Assembly (NCBI RefSeq): GCF_000764325.1 | Contig: NZ_JMCG01000002.1 | Coordinates: 868,001-932,000, forward strand | From: Vibrio navarrensis | Lineage (GTDB): Bacteria > Pseudomonadota > Gammaproteobacteria > Enterobacterales > Vibrionaceae | DNA: 64,000 bases | Direction: 5' to 3' | Shown here: piece by piece, positions 30,585 to 41,138 of the stretch | Layout: the number at the start of each line of letters is the position of its first letter | How positions within the stretch are numbered: the first letter of the stretch is position 1 | Made by a program: the position numbers and the translations under genes | Notes under the pieces: generated by a model | What the model saw: the letters and a program-made list of their open reading frames with translations, nothing else | What the model was told of the DNA's origin: nothing | Database searches by the model: none

Positions 30585-32054
30585 CTACATCATCACGACA
30601 TCAAACTGCTCTTGAATGTACAGAGGCTCCGCTTGAATACGTACTTGCTTACCAATAAAGACTTCCAACTCGGCCAAGGCATGCGACTCTTCACCGTGCA
30701 AGGCGTCGGCCACCGCTGGCGACGCATACACGACAAACTTGTCGGCGTCGTAGGCGCGGTTCACTCGCGTAATCTCTCGCAGAATTTCGTAGCAGACGGT
30801 TTCGACCGTTTTCACACTGCCGCGCCCTTCACAAGTTGGACAACTGGAGCAGAGAATATGTTCGATACTTTCTCGCGTACGTTTACGCGTCATCTCCACC
30901 AAACCAAGCTGAGTAAAGCCGTTGATGTTGGTTTTCACTCTGTCTTTGCTCAGTGCATTTTCTAGCGAGGTAAGTACCCGCTTACGGTGCTCTTCCGAAG
31001 TCATATCGATAAAGTCGATAATGATAATACCGCCTAGGTTGCGCAAACGCAGTTGACGGGCGATGGCTTGGGTCGCTTCGATGTTGGTGTTAAAAATCGT
31101 CTCTTCGAGATTACGGCGACCGACAAACGCTCCGGTGTTGATGTCCACCGTGGTCATCGCTTCGGTCTGGTCGATAATCAGATAACCGCCAGATTTAAGC
31201 TCAACTTTGCGTTCCAAAGAACGTTGCACTTCGTTCTCGGTATCGTACATGTCGAAGATCGGTTTATCGCCTTCGTAGAGTTCAAGCTTATCGGTCAACT
31301 CCGGCACATACTCGGAAGTAAACTCTTTCAGGTTTTCAAACTCCTGACGGGAGTCGACCAGAATCTTATCCAGCTCAGTGCCCACAAAATCGCGCAAAAT
31401 ACGTTGTGCCAGGCCCAATTCTCCATACAAGGTAGAACGAGTTTTGTACTTCGCCCGGCGCTCCATCACCTTATTCCACAAGCGTTTGAGAAACGCTGCA
31501 TCTTGTGAGAGCTCCTTTTCATCCGCCCCTTCGGCCGCGGTGCGAATGATAAATCCGCCGTGTTCATCGCAGTAGTGAGTGACAATGCGTTTGAGGCGTT
31601 CGCGCTCCGATTCACTTTCAATACGTTGCGACACACCAACGTGGCTGGCGCCCGGCATAAAGACTAAATAACGCGATGGGAGTGTAATATCGGTGGTCAG
31701 GCGGGCACCTTTGGTACCGAGCGGATCTTTGACCACTTGCACGACGATGTCTTGCCCTTGGCGCACCAGCTCAGAAATGTCGCGCACCTGAAATTGCTGT
31801 TTTTCATTTTCCGCGACGCACTCGGTGTGCGGGACAATATCCGACGCGTGAAGAAAGGCGGCTTTATCCAAGCCGATGTCGACAAAGGCGGCCTGCATAC
31901 CCGGCAGAACCCGGCTGACCTTCCCTTTATAAATGTTACCGACGATGCCACGACGAGCTTCGCGTTCAATATGAACTTCTTGTAGTACTCCACCTTCAAT
32001 CATGGCCACGCGAGTTTCACTCGGGGTCACGTTAAGCAGCAACTCTGCACTCAT
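30585..32054 (-). CDS. rng: Ribonuclease G
   Basis: This 489-residue endoribonuclease matures the 5' end of 16S rRNA and degrades some mRNAs. An S1 RNA-binding domain occupies about residues 35-125. The RNase E/G catalytic region includes TTVDINTGAFVG and IIIIDFIDM, each supplying a metal-binding Asp. The zinc-link cysteines are in CSSCPTCEGRG. It lacks the long C-terminal scaffold of RNase E, which distinguishes it. It lies 21 bp downstream of maf and 10 bp before yhdP on the same strand. Confidence 0.97.
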   Translation of the reverse strand: MSAELLLNVTPSETRVAMIEGGVLQEVHIEREARRGIVGNIYKGKVSRVLPGMQAAFVDIGLDKAAFLHASDIVPHTECVAENEKQQFQVRDISELVRQGQDIVVQVVKDPLGTKGARLTTDITLPSRYLVFMPGASHVGVSQRIESESERERLKRIVTHYCDEHGGFIIRTAAEGADEKELSQDAAFLKRLWNKVMERRAKYKTRSTLYGELGLAQRILRDFVGTELDKILVDSRQEFENLKEFTSEYVPELTDKLELYEGDKPIFDMYDTENEVQRSLERKVELKSGGYLIIDQTEAMTTVDINTGAFVGRRNLEETIFNTNIEATQAIARQLRLRNLGGIIIIDFIDMTSEEHRKRVLTSLENALSKDRVKTNINGFTQLGLVEMTRKRTRESIEHILCSSCPTCEGRGSVKTVETVCYEILREITRVNRAYDADKFVVYASPAVADALHGEESHALAELEVFIGKQVRIQAEPLYIQEQFDVVMM

Positions 32055-32075
32055 GTGCGCACCTCAGTTTAAAAA

Positions 32076-32636
32076 TTATAAGAATTCGTGCAGCAGCTGG
32101 TCAGTTTCAAACAGAGGGAGTCCTACGACAGCGTGATAGCTGCCCTCAATACGGGTAACAAAACGTCCACCCAAGCCTTGAATTCCATAACTGCCAGCTT
32201 TATCGCATGGTTCACCTGACTGCCAGTATTGTTCGATTTCATCGTCTGTCAGGGCTTTAAACCACACCTCCGTCGTTACCACGACCGAGCGCTGTTTGTT
32301 GGATGTCACGACAGTCACCGCCGTCATCACCTGATGACGACGATTTGAAAGCTGTTTAAGCATGCGCTTCGCATCGTCAAGATGCTGCGGCTTTTCTAGC
32401 ACTTGTTCATCACAGACCACGACAGTATCAGAGCCAATCACCACACTCTCAGTGCAGACCAAAGCAAGCCCTGCGAGCGCCTTTTCTTGCGACAAACGCA
32501 GTACGTATTCGGCAGGCGATTCATGCTCTGCTTTGGCTTCTGCGATATCTGGCACCACAAGCGAAAAATCATGACCAAGCTGGGACAACAGCTCTTTGCG
32601 TCTTGGAGAACCCGACGCGAGCACCAAATGGCTCAT
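32076..32636 (-). CDS. maf: Maf/YhdE nucleotide pyrophosphatase
   Basis: This 186-residue protein hydrolyses non-canonical or excess nucleoside triphosphates; the YhdE type prefers dTTP and UTP. The family motif SGSPRRKELL is at the N-terminus, and KYDEKA-like and GSDTVV segments follow (here IGSDTVVVCDEQVLEKP). I chose the ATG at 32636 because AAGG lies 8 bases upstream. The longer frame would run far into mreD. The gene begins 5 bp after the mreD stop, in the usual mreBCD-maf-rng order. Confidence 0.95.
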   Translation of the reverse strand: MSHLVLASGSPRRKELLSQLGHDFSLVVPDIAEAKAEHESPAEYVLRLSQEKALAGLALVCTESVVIGSDTVVVCDEQVLEKPQHLDDAKRMLKQLSNRRHQVMTAVTVVTSNKQRSVVVTTEVWFKALTDDEIEQYWQSGEPCDKAGSYGIQGLGGRFVTRIEGSYHAVVGLPLFETDQLLHEFL

Positions 32637-32641
32637 GTTCA

Positions 32642-33130
32642 TTACCTTACATGCCAGTGGCGACGTATCCGTCGCATCAATAAAAACACCCATGGCCAAA
32701 GTATACAGTTAATTACTGCGGTCCAAAGCGATAATGGATTGAATACCACGTCCTGGATCAAATATTCTCCGCAGAATATCAGCACTTCCAGTGTGGCACT
32801 TAAGCCCGCCACCAGCATGGCTTGTTGCCAGAGCGCCATATTGCGGATTAGCAAAAAGTTCAATGCAACCAGATAGATGACGATAGACATCATCATGCCG
32901 CGTATGCCCAAGGTCGAGCCGATCAGCAGATCCCATAACAGGCCAAGGATCAGCGCGCTGCCGACATTGACGCGATGCGGCAATGCCAATACCCAGTAGC
33001 AGGTGACCAGCAGCAACCACGACGGGCGAAACAGATCCAAACTGCCCGGCCAAGGAATGGTTTGCAGCACCAGCGCGACAAAAAAACTCAGGCCGATCAC
33101 TATTTGGCTACGTAACACACTATTCGCCAT
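32642..33130 (-). CDS. mreD: Rod shape-determining protein MreD
   Basis: This 162-residue integral membrane protein is part of the elongasome with MreB, MreC, RodZ and RodA. Five or so hydrophobic segments cover most of its length, ending in the basic tail RRIRRHWHVR, as in other MreD proteins. The start overlaps the end of mreC by 11 bp. The order mreB-mreC-mreD is complete and intact. Confidence 0.95.
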   Translation of the reverse strand: MANSVLRSQIVIGLSFFVALVLQTIPWPGSLDLFRPSWLLLVTCYWVLALPHRVNVGSALILGLLWDLLIGSTLGIRGMMMSIVIYLVALNFLLIRNMALWQQAMLVAGLSATLEVLIFCGEYLIQDVVFNPLSLWTAVINCILWPWVFLLMRRIRRHWHVR

Positions 33131-34010
33131 CGCTTACCTCTTGTGTCACTTGCTCACTGTTATTGGCATCCAATACTTTGTGCTGGCGATCTTCATTTGG
33201 CCACACCAAAAGCAGATAGCGCAGGCGGTCAAATTCCACCACAGGCTTGGCTTTAATCGCCGCGAACTCACGTCGAGTGTCATGCTCGACCGAGGTAACA
33301 TGCGCCACAGGGTAGCCTTCAGGGTAAACCCCGCCAAGACCCGAAGTCACCAGCAGATCGTCCACCTGAATATCGGTACTGGTTGGAATGTACTCCAACT
33401 GGATCTCATCGATTTCACCATTGCCCGAAGCAATCACGCGAATATCGTTGCGGATCACTTGCACTGGAATGGCGTTTTTCGCGTCAGTGAGCAACAAAAC
33501 CCGGCTGTTATGCGCCGCCACAAACGTGACTTGCCCGACAATGCCTTTTTCGTTGATCACTGGCTGGCCGACATACACACCGTCGATGCGACCTTTATCA
33601 ATCACCACTTGATGACGATAAGGAGAAGTGTCCACCGCCATCACTTCCGTGACCATTTTCTTTTCATCGCGCACAAAAGAGGAGCCGAGCAGCTTACGTA
33701 AGCGCAGGTTTTCCTCTTTGTATTGATCAAGCAGCAGTAAGTCGCTGCGCAGGCGCAACACTTCACGTCTTAAGTTTTGGTTGCCTTCCAACAGTGACTG
33801 TTGGGTATTAAAACGCTCGTACACCCCATCAAACATGGTACGTGGCAAATCCGCCGTGTACTGAATCGGTGCAACTAAGCTATTGAGAAAGTATCGAACA
33901 CCTGAGAATGCGTCTAAACGGTTGTCTGCAAACATCAAACTGGCGGATGCGATCACCGCAAACAACAGACGCAACTGTAGAGAAGGACCCCTACCAAAGA
34001 TTGGCTTCAT
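33120..34010 (-). CDS. mreC: Rod shape-determining protein MreC
   Basis: This 296-residue bitopic protein links MreB filaments to the periplasmic cell-wall synthesis machinery (PBP2/RodA). After a short basic N-terminus there is a membrane segment (about 11-28), then a coiled coil around residues 65-100 rich in Leu and Arg. A double beta-barrel domain follows, containing DGVYVGQPVINEKGIVG and VSTSDIQ-like segments (here TSTDIQVDDLLVTSGLGGVYPEGYP is typical, given in parts). It starts 61 bp after mreB and overlaps mreD. Confidence 0.95.
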   Translation of the reverse strand: MKPIFGRGPSLQLRLLFAVIASASLMFADNRLDAFSGVRYFLNSLVAPIQYTADLPRTMFDGVYERFNTQQSLLEGNQNLRREVLRLRSDLLLLDQYKEENLRLRKLLGSSFVRDEKKMVTEVMAVDTSPYRHQVVIDKGRIDGVYVGQPVINEKGIVGQVTFVAAHNSRVLLLTDAKNAIPVQVIRNDIRVIASGNGEIDEIQLEYIPTSTDIQVDDLLVTSGLGGVYPEGYPVAHVTSVEHDTRREFAAIKAKPVVEFDRLRYLLLVWPNEDRQHKVLDANNSEQVTQEVSDGE

Positions 34011-34071
34011 TGTGTTTTAGAACCTTAGGCTTGTCAGCTTGGGCAAGCCGCGCTTACCCAAGCCGTGACCA

Positions 34072-35124
<1,053 letters not shown>

Positions 35125-35169
35125 TCATCCTGCAAGAAAAATAGAAGATAAAAATTGCCCTAAATGTAC

Positions 35170-35198
35170 CAATGCCTTGCTATCACAGCAAGGCATTG
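35170..35198 (-). repeat. 12-bp hairpin between mshQ and mreB
   Basis: CAATGCCTTGCT (35170-35181) and AGCAAGGCATTG (35187-35198) are a perfect inverted repeat with loop ATCAC, about 85 bp past the mshQ stop and 55 bp before mreB. The minus strand shows no T run after it, so it is a poor intrinsic terminator. It may end the msh mRNA, stabilise its 3' end or lie in the mreB leader. Confidence 0.6.
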
Positions 35199-35283
35199 AT
35201 CCATAAACATGGACTAAAACACGCAATTTCTGACCATACTTTAACGCAGCGTCATCAAACGGCTAAAAAACACCGATTTGTCA

Positions 35284-38200
35284 TCAATTCGATTCTCGCC
35301 ACCAGATGACTCGGTCACTGCCTCGATACAGCCCAAACTGTACTCGCCCTGATACACTATCTTCAAAGCTGTTGTTGCCATCTTCATCCACACGCAGCCA
35401 AGGCAGCAAAGTAGAAAGATCATAACGACTCACTATGGTTCCTGTGTTCCCAGCCCCCGGCGCACTTAAGTCAATATTCGCAACCCCCGAACTGAGCAGC
35501 GAAGGAGCCAGTGTCGCTTTCACTTCGGGCGGGGTTGCCGTGCCACTTTTGAGCACGGTAAAGTCAGTCGAGTCGAAAGTAAAATGATTTACCGAGCCTA
35601 GATCACTGCAACTATCATCGCTGTTAGTACGAAAGATCCCGCCACTAAAATACTGCGCTTCCACTGTTTGCGAAAGCGGGTTGGTTTCTGGGCCATAAGT
35701 GTCGTGAATTAGCAAACGTCCCCAGAGCTGATTCTGACTCTCTGAAGATGGAAAATCATAGCCAATACATCCCGATTCACTGCTTGTTTGATAACACACC
35801 CCGTCTAAATCTTTCGTATCATCAATCGAAAGCTGTAAAATCACTCCCTCAGCGATAGGCTCTACCGGTGCGTAAGGCTTGTCATAGCGGATTTGAGCAT
35901 TCTCAAGCCGAGCAATAAAGTTACTTGCATCAATCACCACACTTCCCGGCCAAGCGAATCCCTCTTGCGGGCTTAATAATCCCGGTGTTTCAGTATCAGT
36001 AATATTAAAACCTGAACTTTGCGCTGAAAAATTTCGATAGAGCCAAGGATTACTGTATCGCCACCAGCTACCAATCTTGTAATTCTCCGTCTCACCTTCG
36101 CCATTAGCACCCAATTCATCGTAAAATCGCCCTGCTACCGAAATTTCAGGTAACCGATCAAATTTCATTGCCTGCCCCAAATAAGTGAAAGTACTACATG
36201 CTTGAGAAAAGCTCGGAATATTACCCTCTAGGTGCAAATAATAGGGAATAAAACGGCCGATAGACCCCGTTGAGCCATCGGCAATTTCCAAGCCGCTGTC
36301 AGTCAGGTTTAAGCCTAAATACGTTTTCGGTGCGCTTGCGCTAAAACTAAAGACCCCGACTTCACTAATGCTTTGTGCGGCAGTGCTGACGCCACCGTTG
36401 GTTGACAGATGATTATGGCTAGCTCTACCAAGAACTCCTTCACTGTCTGATACAGGAGCAATTAGTGAGTGATCAAGCACGATAGCCGCATGCTGATAAT
36501 TTTGTGTGACGGGATTATCGGCAAAATTAGAGTCAGCGTCCGACTGCCAAGCCACGCCCCTGATGTCAAGATCAAAACTCTCACCTGCTTTTGCAAACAC
36601 ATCGCAGTTAATATCCTGCGTAGTACAAGCACCAAGATTTGCGCCATTTTTAGCCGTCACCACTAACGCTCTCGGCACTCGTACAAATTGCGCTGAACCA
36701 TGCATCACTAAATCTTGATCATCATCCGTTGCTTGCAGCTTGGCATTCAGTTCAAGCTGCCCTGCTTCTGGGTAATTTAGCGTAAAGTTTGCCGTTCCTT
36801 GTGCGTCAAAATTGAGTACTATTGCCTTTGATGATTCTTCCGAAGTTGCAATATTCGTTGTATTAATACGGGCTTGCGCGGCATTATTAATCTGACCAAC
36901 ACTCGGCGAGACGTAATCACTCCAAAACTTGACCGATTTGGTAACCGAGGCGAAAGTGGGCGTGCATTTTTCGGTAACATTATCTTTTCGTACTGCACTA
37001 AGGCTGGCTGGAACAGGTTTATTGGCATAAGCATCAGGCACATCTAAAATAAAACCACTATCTACAAAATTCACTGTGCAGTTACTGGCCAAAAAGGGGC
37101 CAGCATTCCCATTGAGGCTGCATAAGGTGTTATTGAAAGATACCGACGTGGGAACTGATCCAGAGACATCAACAGTGATATTGCCTGCGCTATTACGCCT
37201 AAGTTGGGTGTTACCAACCCCATTGCTAAATGAGATAGTTGAGCCATTCACCCAACCACCCGTTGCACTAGGTAGAGAATTGGGGGTTAAATAAGCAATA
37301 ACAGGATCAGTAAATAAGTTATTACAATTTTCATCAGCACACGCCGTCACAGACACATTAGAGGCAGCACAAGTTAAACCTTGCGCAGGCAAAGAGATGC
37401 GAAAGTGATTAATTTGCTCACCGACCGGACGAGAATTGAGCGCGCAGACTTCAAAATTATCAATTTCATGGTTATTGGTTGAAGAGCCGGTCGAGCCTGT
37501 GATCGACAACAACAGCTCTTGAGGAACCGCACTTTGACCAGATAAATTCAAGATATTAATAGATTCAATTAAGTCGACCCATGACCCACTGCCAACTCGC
37601 CTTGATACAGTCACAAAAGACGTACCTGCTTGTGTTGAGTCGATCACAATCCGATAGCGATGCAGCAGATTACCATCATTATCATCGATATCTGGGGACA
37701 AACAATCACCGTTGGTATTGATCGTGCCGTTATTACACGTACCTGCCAAATAGTTATAACCGCTATAGCCAGAACCAGATCCTCTCAAAGCAACCGACTG
37801 TTTTCTGCGCCCAGGACCATTTCCACCCCCTTCAATGGAGTAGTTCCCGTATTCATCAAGACCAATCCCTAACCATCCCCCAGCAAAACCAGGCTTCTGT
37901 TCATTCACTTTGTAGCCGTAACCCAATGGCCCACCAAATGCCCCAACTTGAGGAGTGACAGAAGCGTCTGAAAAAACAATCGCCACCCCATCAGCACCGT
38001 TCCCACCATAAGCAAAATAGTCAAACTCGACTTCAACACGGTTATTAGCCGCAGGAAAGATTCGTTGGAAGGTTGAAGCGGTCGCTTGGTTTTGCGCAGC
38101 TTCAGTTAAGCGCAAGCGGCTATTATTGCCATTTACGATAACTGTCGAGGGAGTAAACGACCCACTACTGCTAAAGACTCGCCATTGCTGATCAAGCGGC

Positions 38201-39978
38201 TGACTTTGAAAGTCATCGTTAAAACATTGTAAAGTGGGGCCGCTGCCGCAAGGATGACGTTGTCGATATAACTGGAGGATTTGGGCATTACTCAGCGCTT
38301 GAGAAAAAATTTGCACTTCGTCAATAAAACCATCAAACGCACGTCCTGCGAAATTTTGGTCTTGTCCTATTTGTAATGGGCGGTTATTGGTTCGTAAACG
38401 ACTAGAGATATTATCTGAACTATCTAATTGCCCATTAATAAATATAGCTTGTTGTTGAATGCTTCGATTTAGATCATAGCGAATAGTAATATGTGACCAT
38501 TTATCTTTAGGTATAGGTTTCGTTGATGTTAATACATGATAGCCAGCACCTTGTATTTCCCAATACCAAAACACTCGCCCAGAACTATCCAAATGAAATT
38601 CATAGTTGCCATCTTTCGAGACGATACTCATCAAGTCATTACCTGTAGGATAATCATTTGGGTGAATCCATGCAGATACGGTTAACGTTTCTTCTAAATT
38701 GAATAATTGAGAGTGTGGCACCTCTAAATATTGGTTCGACGATTTATTAAATACCCCATAACCACACGTTCCAAGGTTATTTAATGTTGGCAGTGCTGGC
38801 GTGGCAATCGCGGTCACCGCGCCATTCACCGTGCGACCATGTAAACCATTGCCGGAAACATCGAGTACCTCACTCGCACTACCATCCCAGACTTGCTCTT
38901 CTAAATGATAGAGAGCAACAGCACTTGGTAACACACTTGCTCCACACGCATTCGCTGGCACCGTGTTGTAAAGGCAATTTCCCTCAACAACGCTCCCGCC
39001 ATTAATGTTCACAATCCCCCAGTTAGGCTGTCCTGCGGTAACATCGCCTAATACATATGAACCATTGTTTAATGTCACTTGATTGTTGGTACTAGTAAGG
39101 TTTCCGGTGACGGAGGTGTTGTCAATCACGACGTTACCATTCGCACTGACACTACCAACAACATTGGCGTCGTTCATCGTCACACTATTATTTGGTGTGG
39201 TGATATTTCCCGACACATCCGATCTAGTAACAATAATATCGCCATTGGCGGTTAAACTCCCCGTAATAGTCGAGTCGGTAACCGTCAAAGCGTTATTTGG
39301 TGTTGTGATATTTCCCGACACATCTGATCTAGTAACAATTATATCGCCATTGGCGGTTAAGCTCCCCGTAATGGTGGAGTCGGTAATCGTCAAAGCGTTA
39401 TTTGGTGTTTCAATACTTCCACTGACAGAAGAGCCATCAACTAAAATATTGCCAATCGCGAATACAGCACCTTGAACATTGGTGTTTTCAAGTCTAATAC
39501 CATGATTATTGGAACGAACATCGCCGCTCACACTTCCGCCTTGAATGGCAATAGCCCCTCCAGTGGTCACTGCGCCTTGTATATCGACATTGTTTAACGT
39601 GACTGGCGTATTAGCAGCTTGATAGTTGCCAAAAAGTCGATTGCCATTCCCTTGCCAAGTTGTTGAACCATAAGAAGAAACTAAATCCACAACCGTCGTG
39701 GCCGAGCCAATCGTATTACTGCCCGCTAGGCTAAAACCCGCATCCGCCGATAAGATCGCTTGTGAGGTAGCCGTGATGTTATCTCCAGACGAGAGGGAGA
39801 CAGAGCCATTAGCGCAGTGATAAGTACGTATGCCACCTGCGACAGTTTGCTGCCAATTGTTGCTGCTACACGTGGGTAAATCAGCATTGGTAGCGCTTGA
39901 GGAAAGCTGATAATCTCTGGCAACGGAAGGAAAGGAAGCCAGTAAAACCAGCAAAGCAAAGGCAATTCTACCCATCAT
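35284..39978 (-). CDS. mshQ: MSHA pilus-associated large adhesin-like protein MshQ
   Basis: This 1564-residue exported protein is encoded at the end of the MSHA locus, the usual place for MshQ. It starts with a signal peptide (MGRIAFALLVLLASFPSVA). A beta-solenoid-like region follows (about 90-345) made of short repeats with NGDIIV and ITGSLTANG phrases, including two nearly identical 35-residue units. A LamG/concanavalin-type domain lies at about 410-575 (SAWIHPNDYPTGNDLMSIV), followed by a second lectin-like beta sandwich around 600-830. The C-terminal third is the DUF6701 region. A role as tip adhesin or assembly factor is inferred. It overlaps mshP by 11 bp. Confidence 0.9.
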   Translation of the reverse strand: MMGRIAFALLVLLASFPSVARDYQLSSSATNADLPTCSSNNWQQTVAGGIRTYHCANGSVSLSSGDNITATSQAILSADAGFSLAGSNTIGSATTVVDLVSSYGSTTWQGNGNRLFGNYQAANTPVTLNNVDIQGAVTTGGAIAIQGGSVSGDVRSNNHGIRLENTNVQGAVFAIGNILVDGSSVSGSIETPNNALTITDSTITGSLTANGDIIVTRSDVSGNITTPNNALTVTDSTITGSLTANGDIIVTRSDVSGNITTPNNSVTMNDANVVGSVSANGNVVIDNTSVTGNLTSTNNQVTLNNGSYVLGDVTAGQPNWGIVNINGGSVVEGNCLYNTVPANACGASVLPSAVALYHLEEQVWDGSASEVLDVSGNGLHGRTVNGAVTAIATPALPTLNNLGTCGYGVFNKSSNQYLEVPHSQLFNLEETLTVSAWIHPNDYPTGNDLMSIVSKDGNYEFHLDSSGRVFWYWEIQGAGYHVLTSTKPIPKDKWSHITIRYDLNRSIQQQAIFINGQLDSSDNISSRLRTNNRPLQIGQDQNFAGRAFDGFIDEVQIFSQALSNAQILQLYRQRHPCGSGPTLQCFNDDFQSQPLDQQWRVFSSSGSFTPSTVIVNGNNSRLRLTEAAQNQATASTFQRIFPAANNRVEVEFDYFAYGGNGADGVAIVFSDASVTPQVGAFGGPLGYGYKVNEQKPGFAGGWLGIGLDEYGNYSIEGGGNGPGRRKQSVALRGSGSGYSGYNYLAGTCNNGTINTNGDCLSPDIDDNDGNLLHRYRIVIDSTQAGTSFVTVSRRVGSGSWVDLIESINILNLSGQSAVPQELLLSITGSTGSSTNNHEIDNFEVCALNSRPVGEQINHFRISLPAQGLTCAASNVSVTACADENCNNLFTDPVIAYLTPNSLPSATGGWVNGSTISFSNGVGNTQLRRNSAGNITVDVSGSVPTSVSFNNTLCSLNGNAGPFLASNCTVNFVDSGFILDVPDAYANKPVPASLSAVRKDNVTEKCTPTFASVTKSVKFWSDYVSPSVGQINNAAQARINTTNIATSEESSKAIVLNFDAQGTANFTLNYPEAGQLELNAKLQATDDDQDLVMHGSAQFVRVPRALVVTAKNGANLGACTTQDINCDVFAKAGESFDLDIRGVAWQSDADSNFADNPVTQNYQHAAIVLDHSLIAPVSDSEGVLGRASHNHLSTNGGVSTAAQSISEVGVFSFSASAPKTYLGLNLTDSGLEIADGSTGSIGRFIPYYLHLEGNIPSFSQACSTFTYLGQAMKFDRLPEISVAGRFYDELGANGEGETENYKIGSWWRYSNPWLYRNFSAQSSGFNITDTETPGLLSPQEGFAWPGSVVIDASNFIARLENAQIRYDKPYAPVEPIAEGVILQLSIDDTKDLDGVCYQTSSESGCIGYDFPSSESQNQLWGRLLIHDTYGPETNPLSQTVEAQYFSGGIFRTNSDDSCSDLGSVNHFTFDSTDFTVLKSGTATPPEVKATLAPSLLSSGVANIDLSAPGAGNTGTIVSRYDLSTLLPWLRVDEDGNNSFEDSVSGRVQFGLYRGSDRVIWWRESN
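39200..39409 (-). repeat. Two 105-bp tandem repeat units inside mshQ
   Basis: Units 39200-39304 and 39305-39409 are near-identical (fewer than ten differences by eye) and encode the 35-residue sequence NALT-TDSTITGSLTANG-DIIVTRSDVSG with little change. Neighbouring units on either side are more diverged, so the last duplication is recent. Confidence 0.9.
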
Positions 39979-40390
39979 CTCTCACCCCAACTTCAATCTT
40001 TCGTTGTAACATCCAATCTCCGGCCTGACATCGCCCTGTAGCGGTCAATTGAAATACGTTTCGTCCATCATCCATTGCGCCGATCTCAGCGCAGCTCACC
40101 TTCGCCTCGCAGTTGGTTAAGCCATCGCCACTGAAACTATAGCTCTGCTCTGCGTTGAGGTGGCAACTCCCTTGCGTGGTCGATTGATAAAATTGACTGA
40201 TTTCGATCTCCGCCGCTGAACGTGCTGCCATTTCAGCTCGGGTGCCAAGCACCATAGAAACCAGTTGCTGGCTATTACGTTGCTGGTTACGGTTGGCCAC
40301 TGCGGCAACAAAACCGACCACGACGATAATAAAGATCACCAAAACCAGACCACTGCCGCGTTGGCTACGGCGTGTTGTAGATAAGTGCAT
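39968..40390 (-). CDS. mshP: MSHA minor pilin-like protein MshP
   Basis: The protein has 140 residues from the ATG at 40390, where the sequence MHLSTTRRSQRGSGLVLVIF begins. A GGTGGAG sequence 10 bases upstream supports this start. A further in-frame ATG at 40426 would lengthen the overlap with mshO. The N-terminal hydrophobic segment (about 14-33) is like PilX/GspK-type minor pilins, which lack the strict GFTLIE motif. Cysteines near the middle and end may form a disulfide. It overlaps both mshO and mshQ. Confidence 0.85.
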   Translation of the reverse strand: MHLSTTRRSQRGSGLVLVIFIIVVVGFVAAVANRNQQRNSQQLVSMVLGTRAEMAARSAAEIEISQFYQSTTQGSCHLNAEQSYSFSGDGLTNCEAKVSCAEIGAMDDGRNVFQLTATGRCQAGDWMLQRKIEVGVRDDG

Positions 40391-41138
40391 TATGAACAAA
40401 CTCCACCTTTTCACCGCGATCTTCAAAGGTTAATTCAATTTTAATTAAACCGTTGCGCTGCAGCTCAGGCTTTGCCACCTCAAAGCTGGCTTGGCTTAGG
40501 TTTTCTGCCATTAAGACTCCCGTACCGAGCTCGCTGGAAACCAGATCCTCGCGATCCAGCCCATAATCAGCATAACGAGAGATGCGGTTGTTTTCATAAC
40601 AAAAAGCCACCGGAGTACGATAAAAATAGATGCGCCGAGCAGGCGATTGGCGTTCAAAGCTCGTTGGCTGAGTCAAGGTGACATTAACCATAGTACGATC
40701 GTTGGGCGAGGTAAAATCGACATCACTGTAAACCTGCGCGGTTTGCGCCGCACTTGAGACCGCTTGACGCAATGCTTCACCATCAAGCGGATAGACAACC
40801 AATCGCTCGTCCGCCGCAAGGCTTTTTTCTATTGGCAAAAGGCGAATCGTCCTAGACGGCGCCAAAGAAGAAGGCAAGCTGCTGTAAATTGCACTGTTGG
40901 TAATGGGTAAAAACTCAATGCAGCCGTTGTCAACCCGCACACTGTTAGGTACGGCTTCACGCAGCTCACGACTAAGGCGTTCGGTGACAAAACGCCCTTG
41001 TTGAATCAGCGCTTCACGCGCGCTGCTATCGACATAAATGCTTAATCCTTGACGAATGACCGAGCCGAGAAACAGCCCGACCACCGCCAGCAAGATAATG
41101 GAAATCACCATTTCGATCAGGGTAAAACCACGTTGCAT
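40365..41138 (-). CDS. mshO: MSHA minor pilin MshO
   Basis: This 257-residue type IV prepilin-like protein has the processing site MQRG/FTLIEMVISIILL, with Glu at position +5 of the mature protein, followed by a hydrophobic helix to about residue 27. The length and position match MshO (PilW/GspJ-like). It is expected to be cleaved by prepilin peptidase and to prime the pilus. It overlaps mshD by one base and mshP by 26 bp. Confidence 0.9.
   Translation of the reverse strand: MQRGFTLIEMVISIILLAVVGLFLGSVIRQGLSIYVDSSAREALIQQGRFVTERLSRELREAVPNSVRVDNGCIEFLPITNSAIYSSLPSSLAPSRTIRLLPIEKSLAADERLVVYPLDGEALRQAVSSAAQTAQVYSDVDFTSPNDRTMVNVTLTQPTSFERQSPARRIYFYRTPVAFCYENNRISRYADYGLDREDLVSSELGTGVLMAENLSQASFEVAKPELQRNGLIKIELTFEDRGEKVEFVHNALIYNTP

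Noticed and set aside
39185-39440. CRISPR-like spaced repeats
   Set aside because: The repeats are 105 bp, in frame and encode a protein solenoid in mshQ; no short palindromic repeat with unique spacers is present anywhere in the window.
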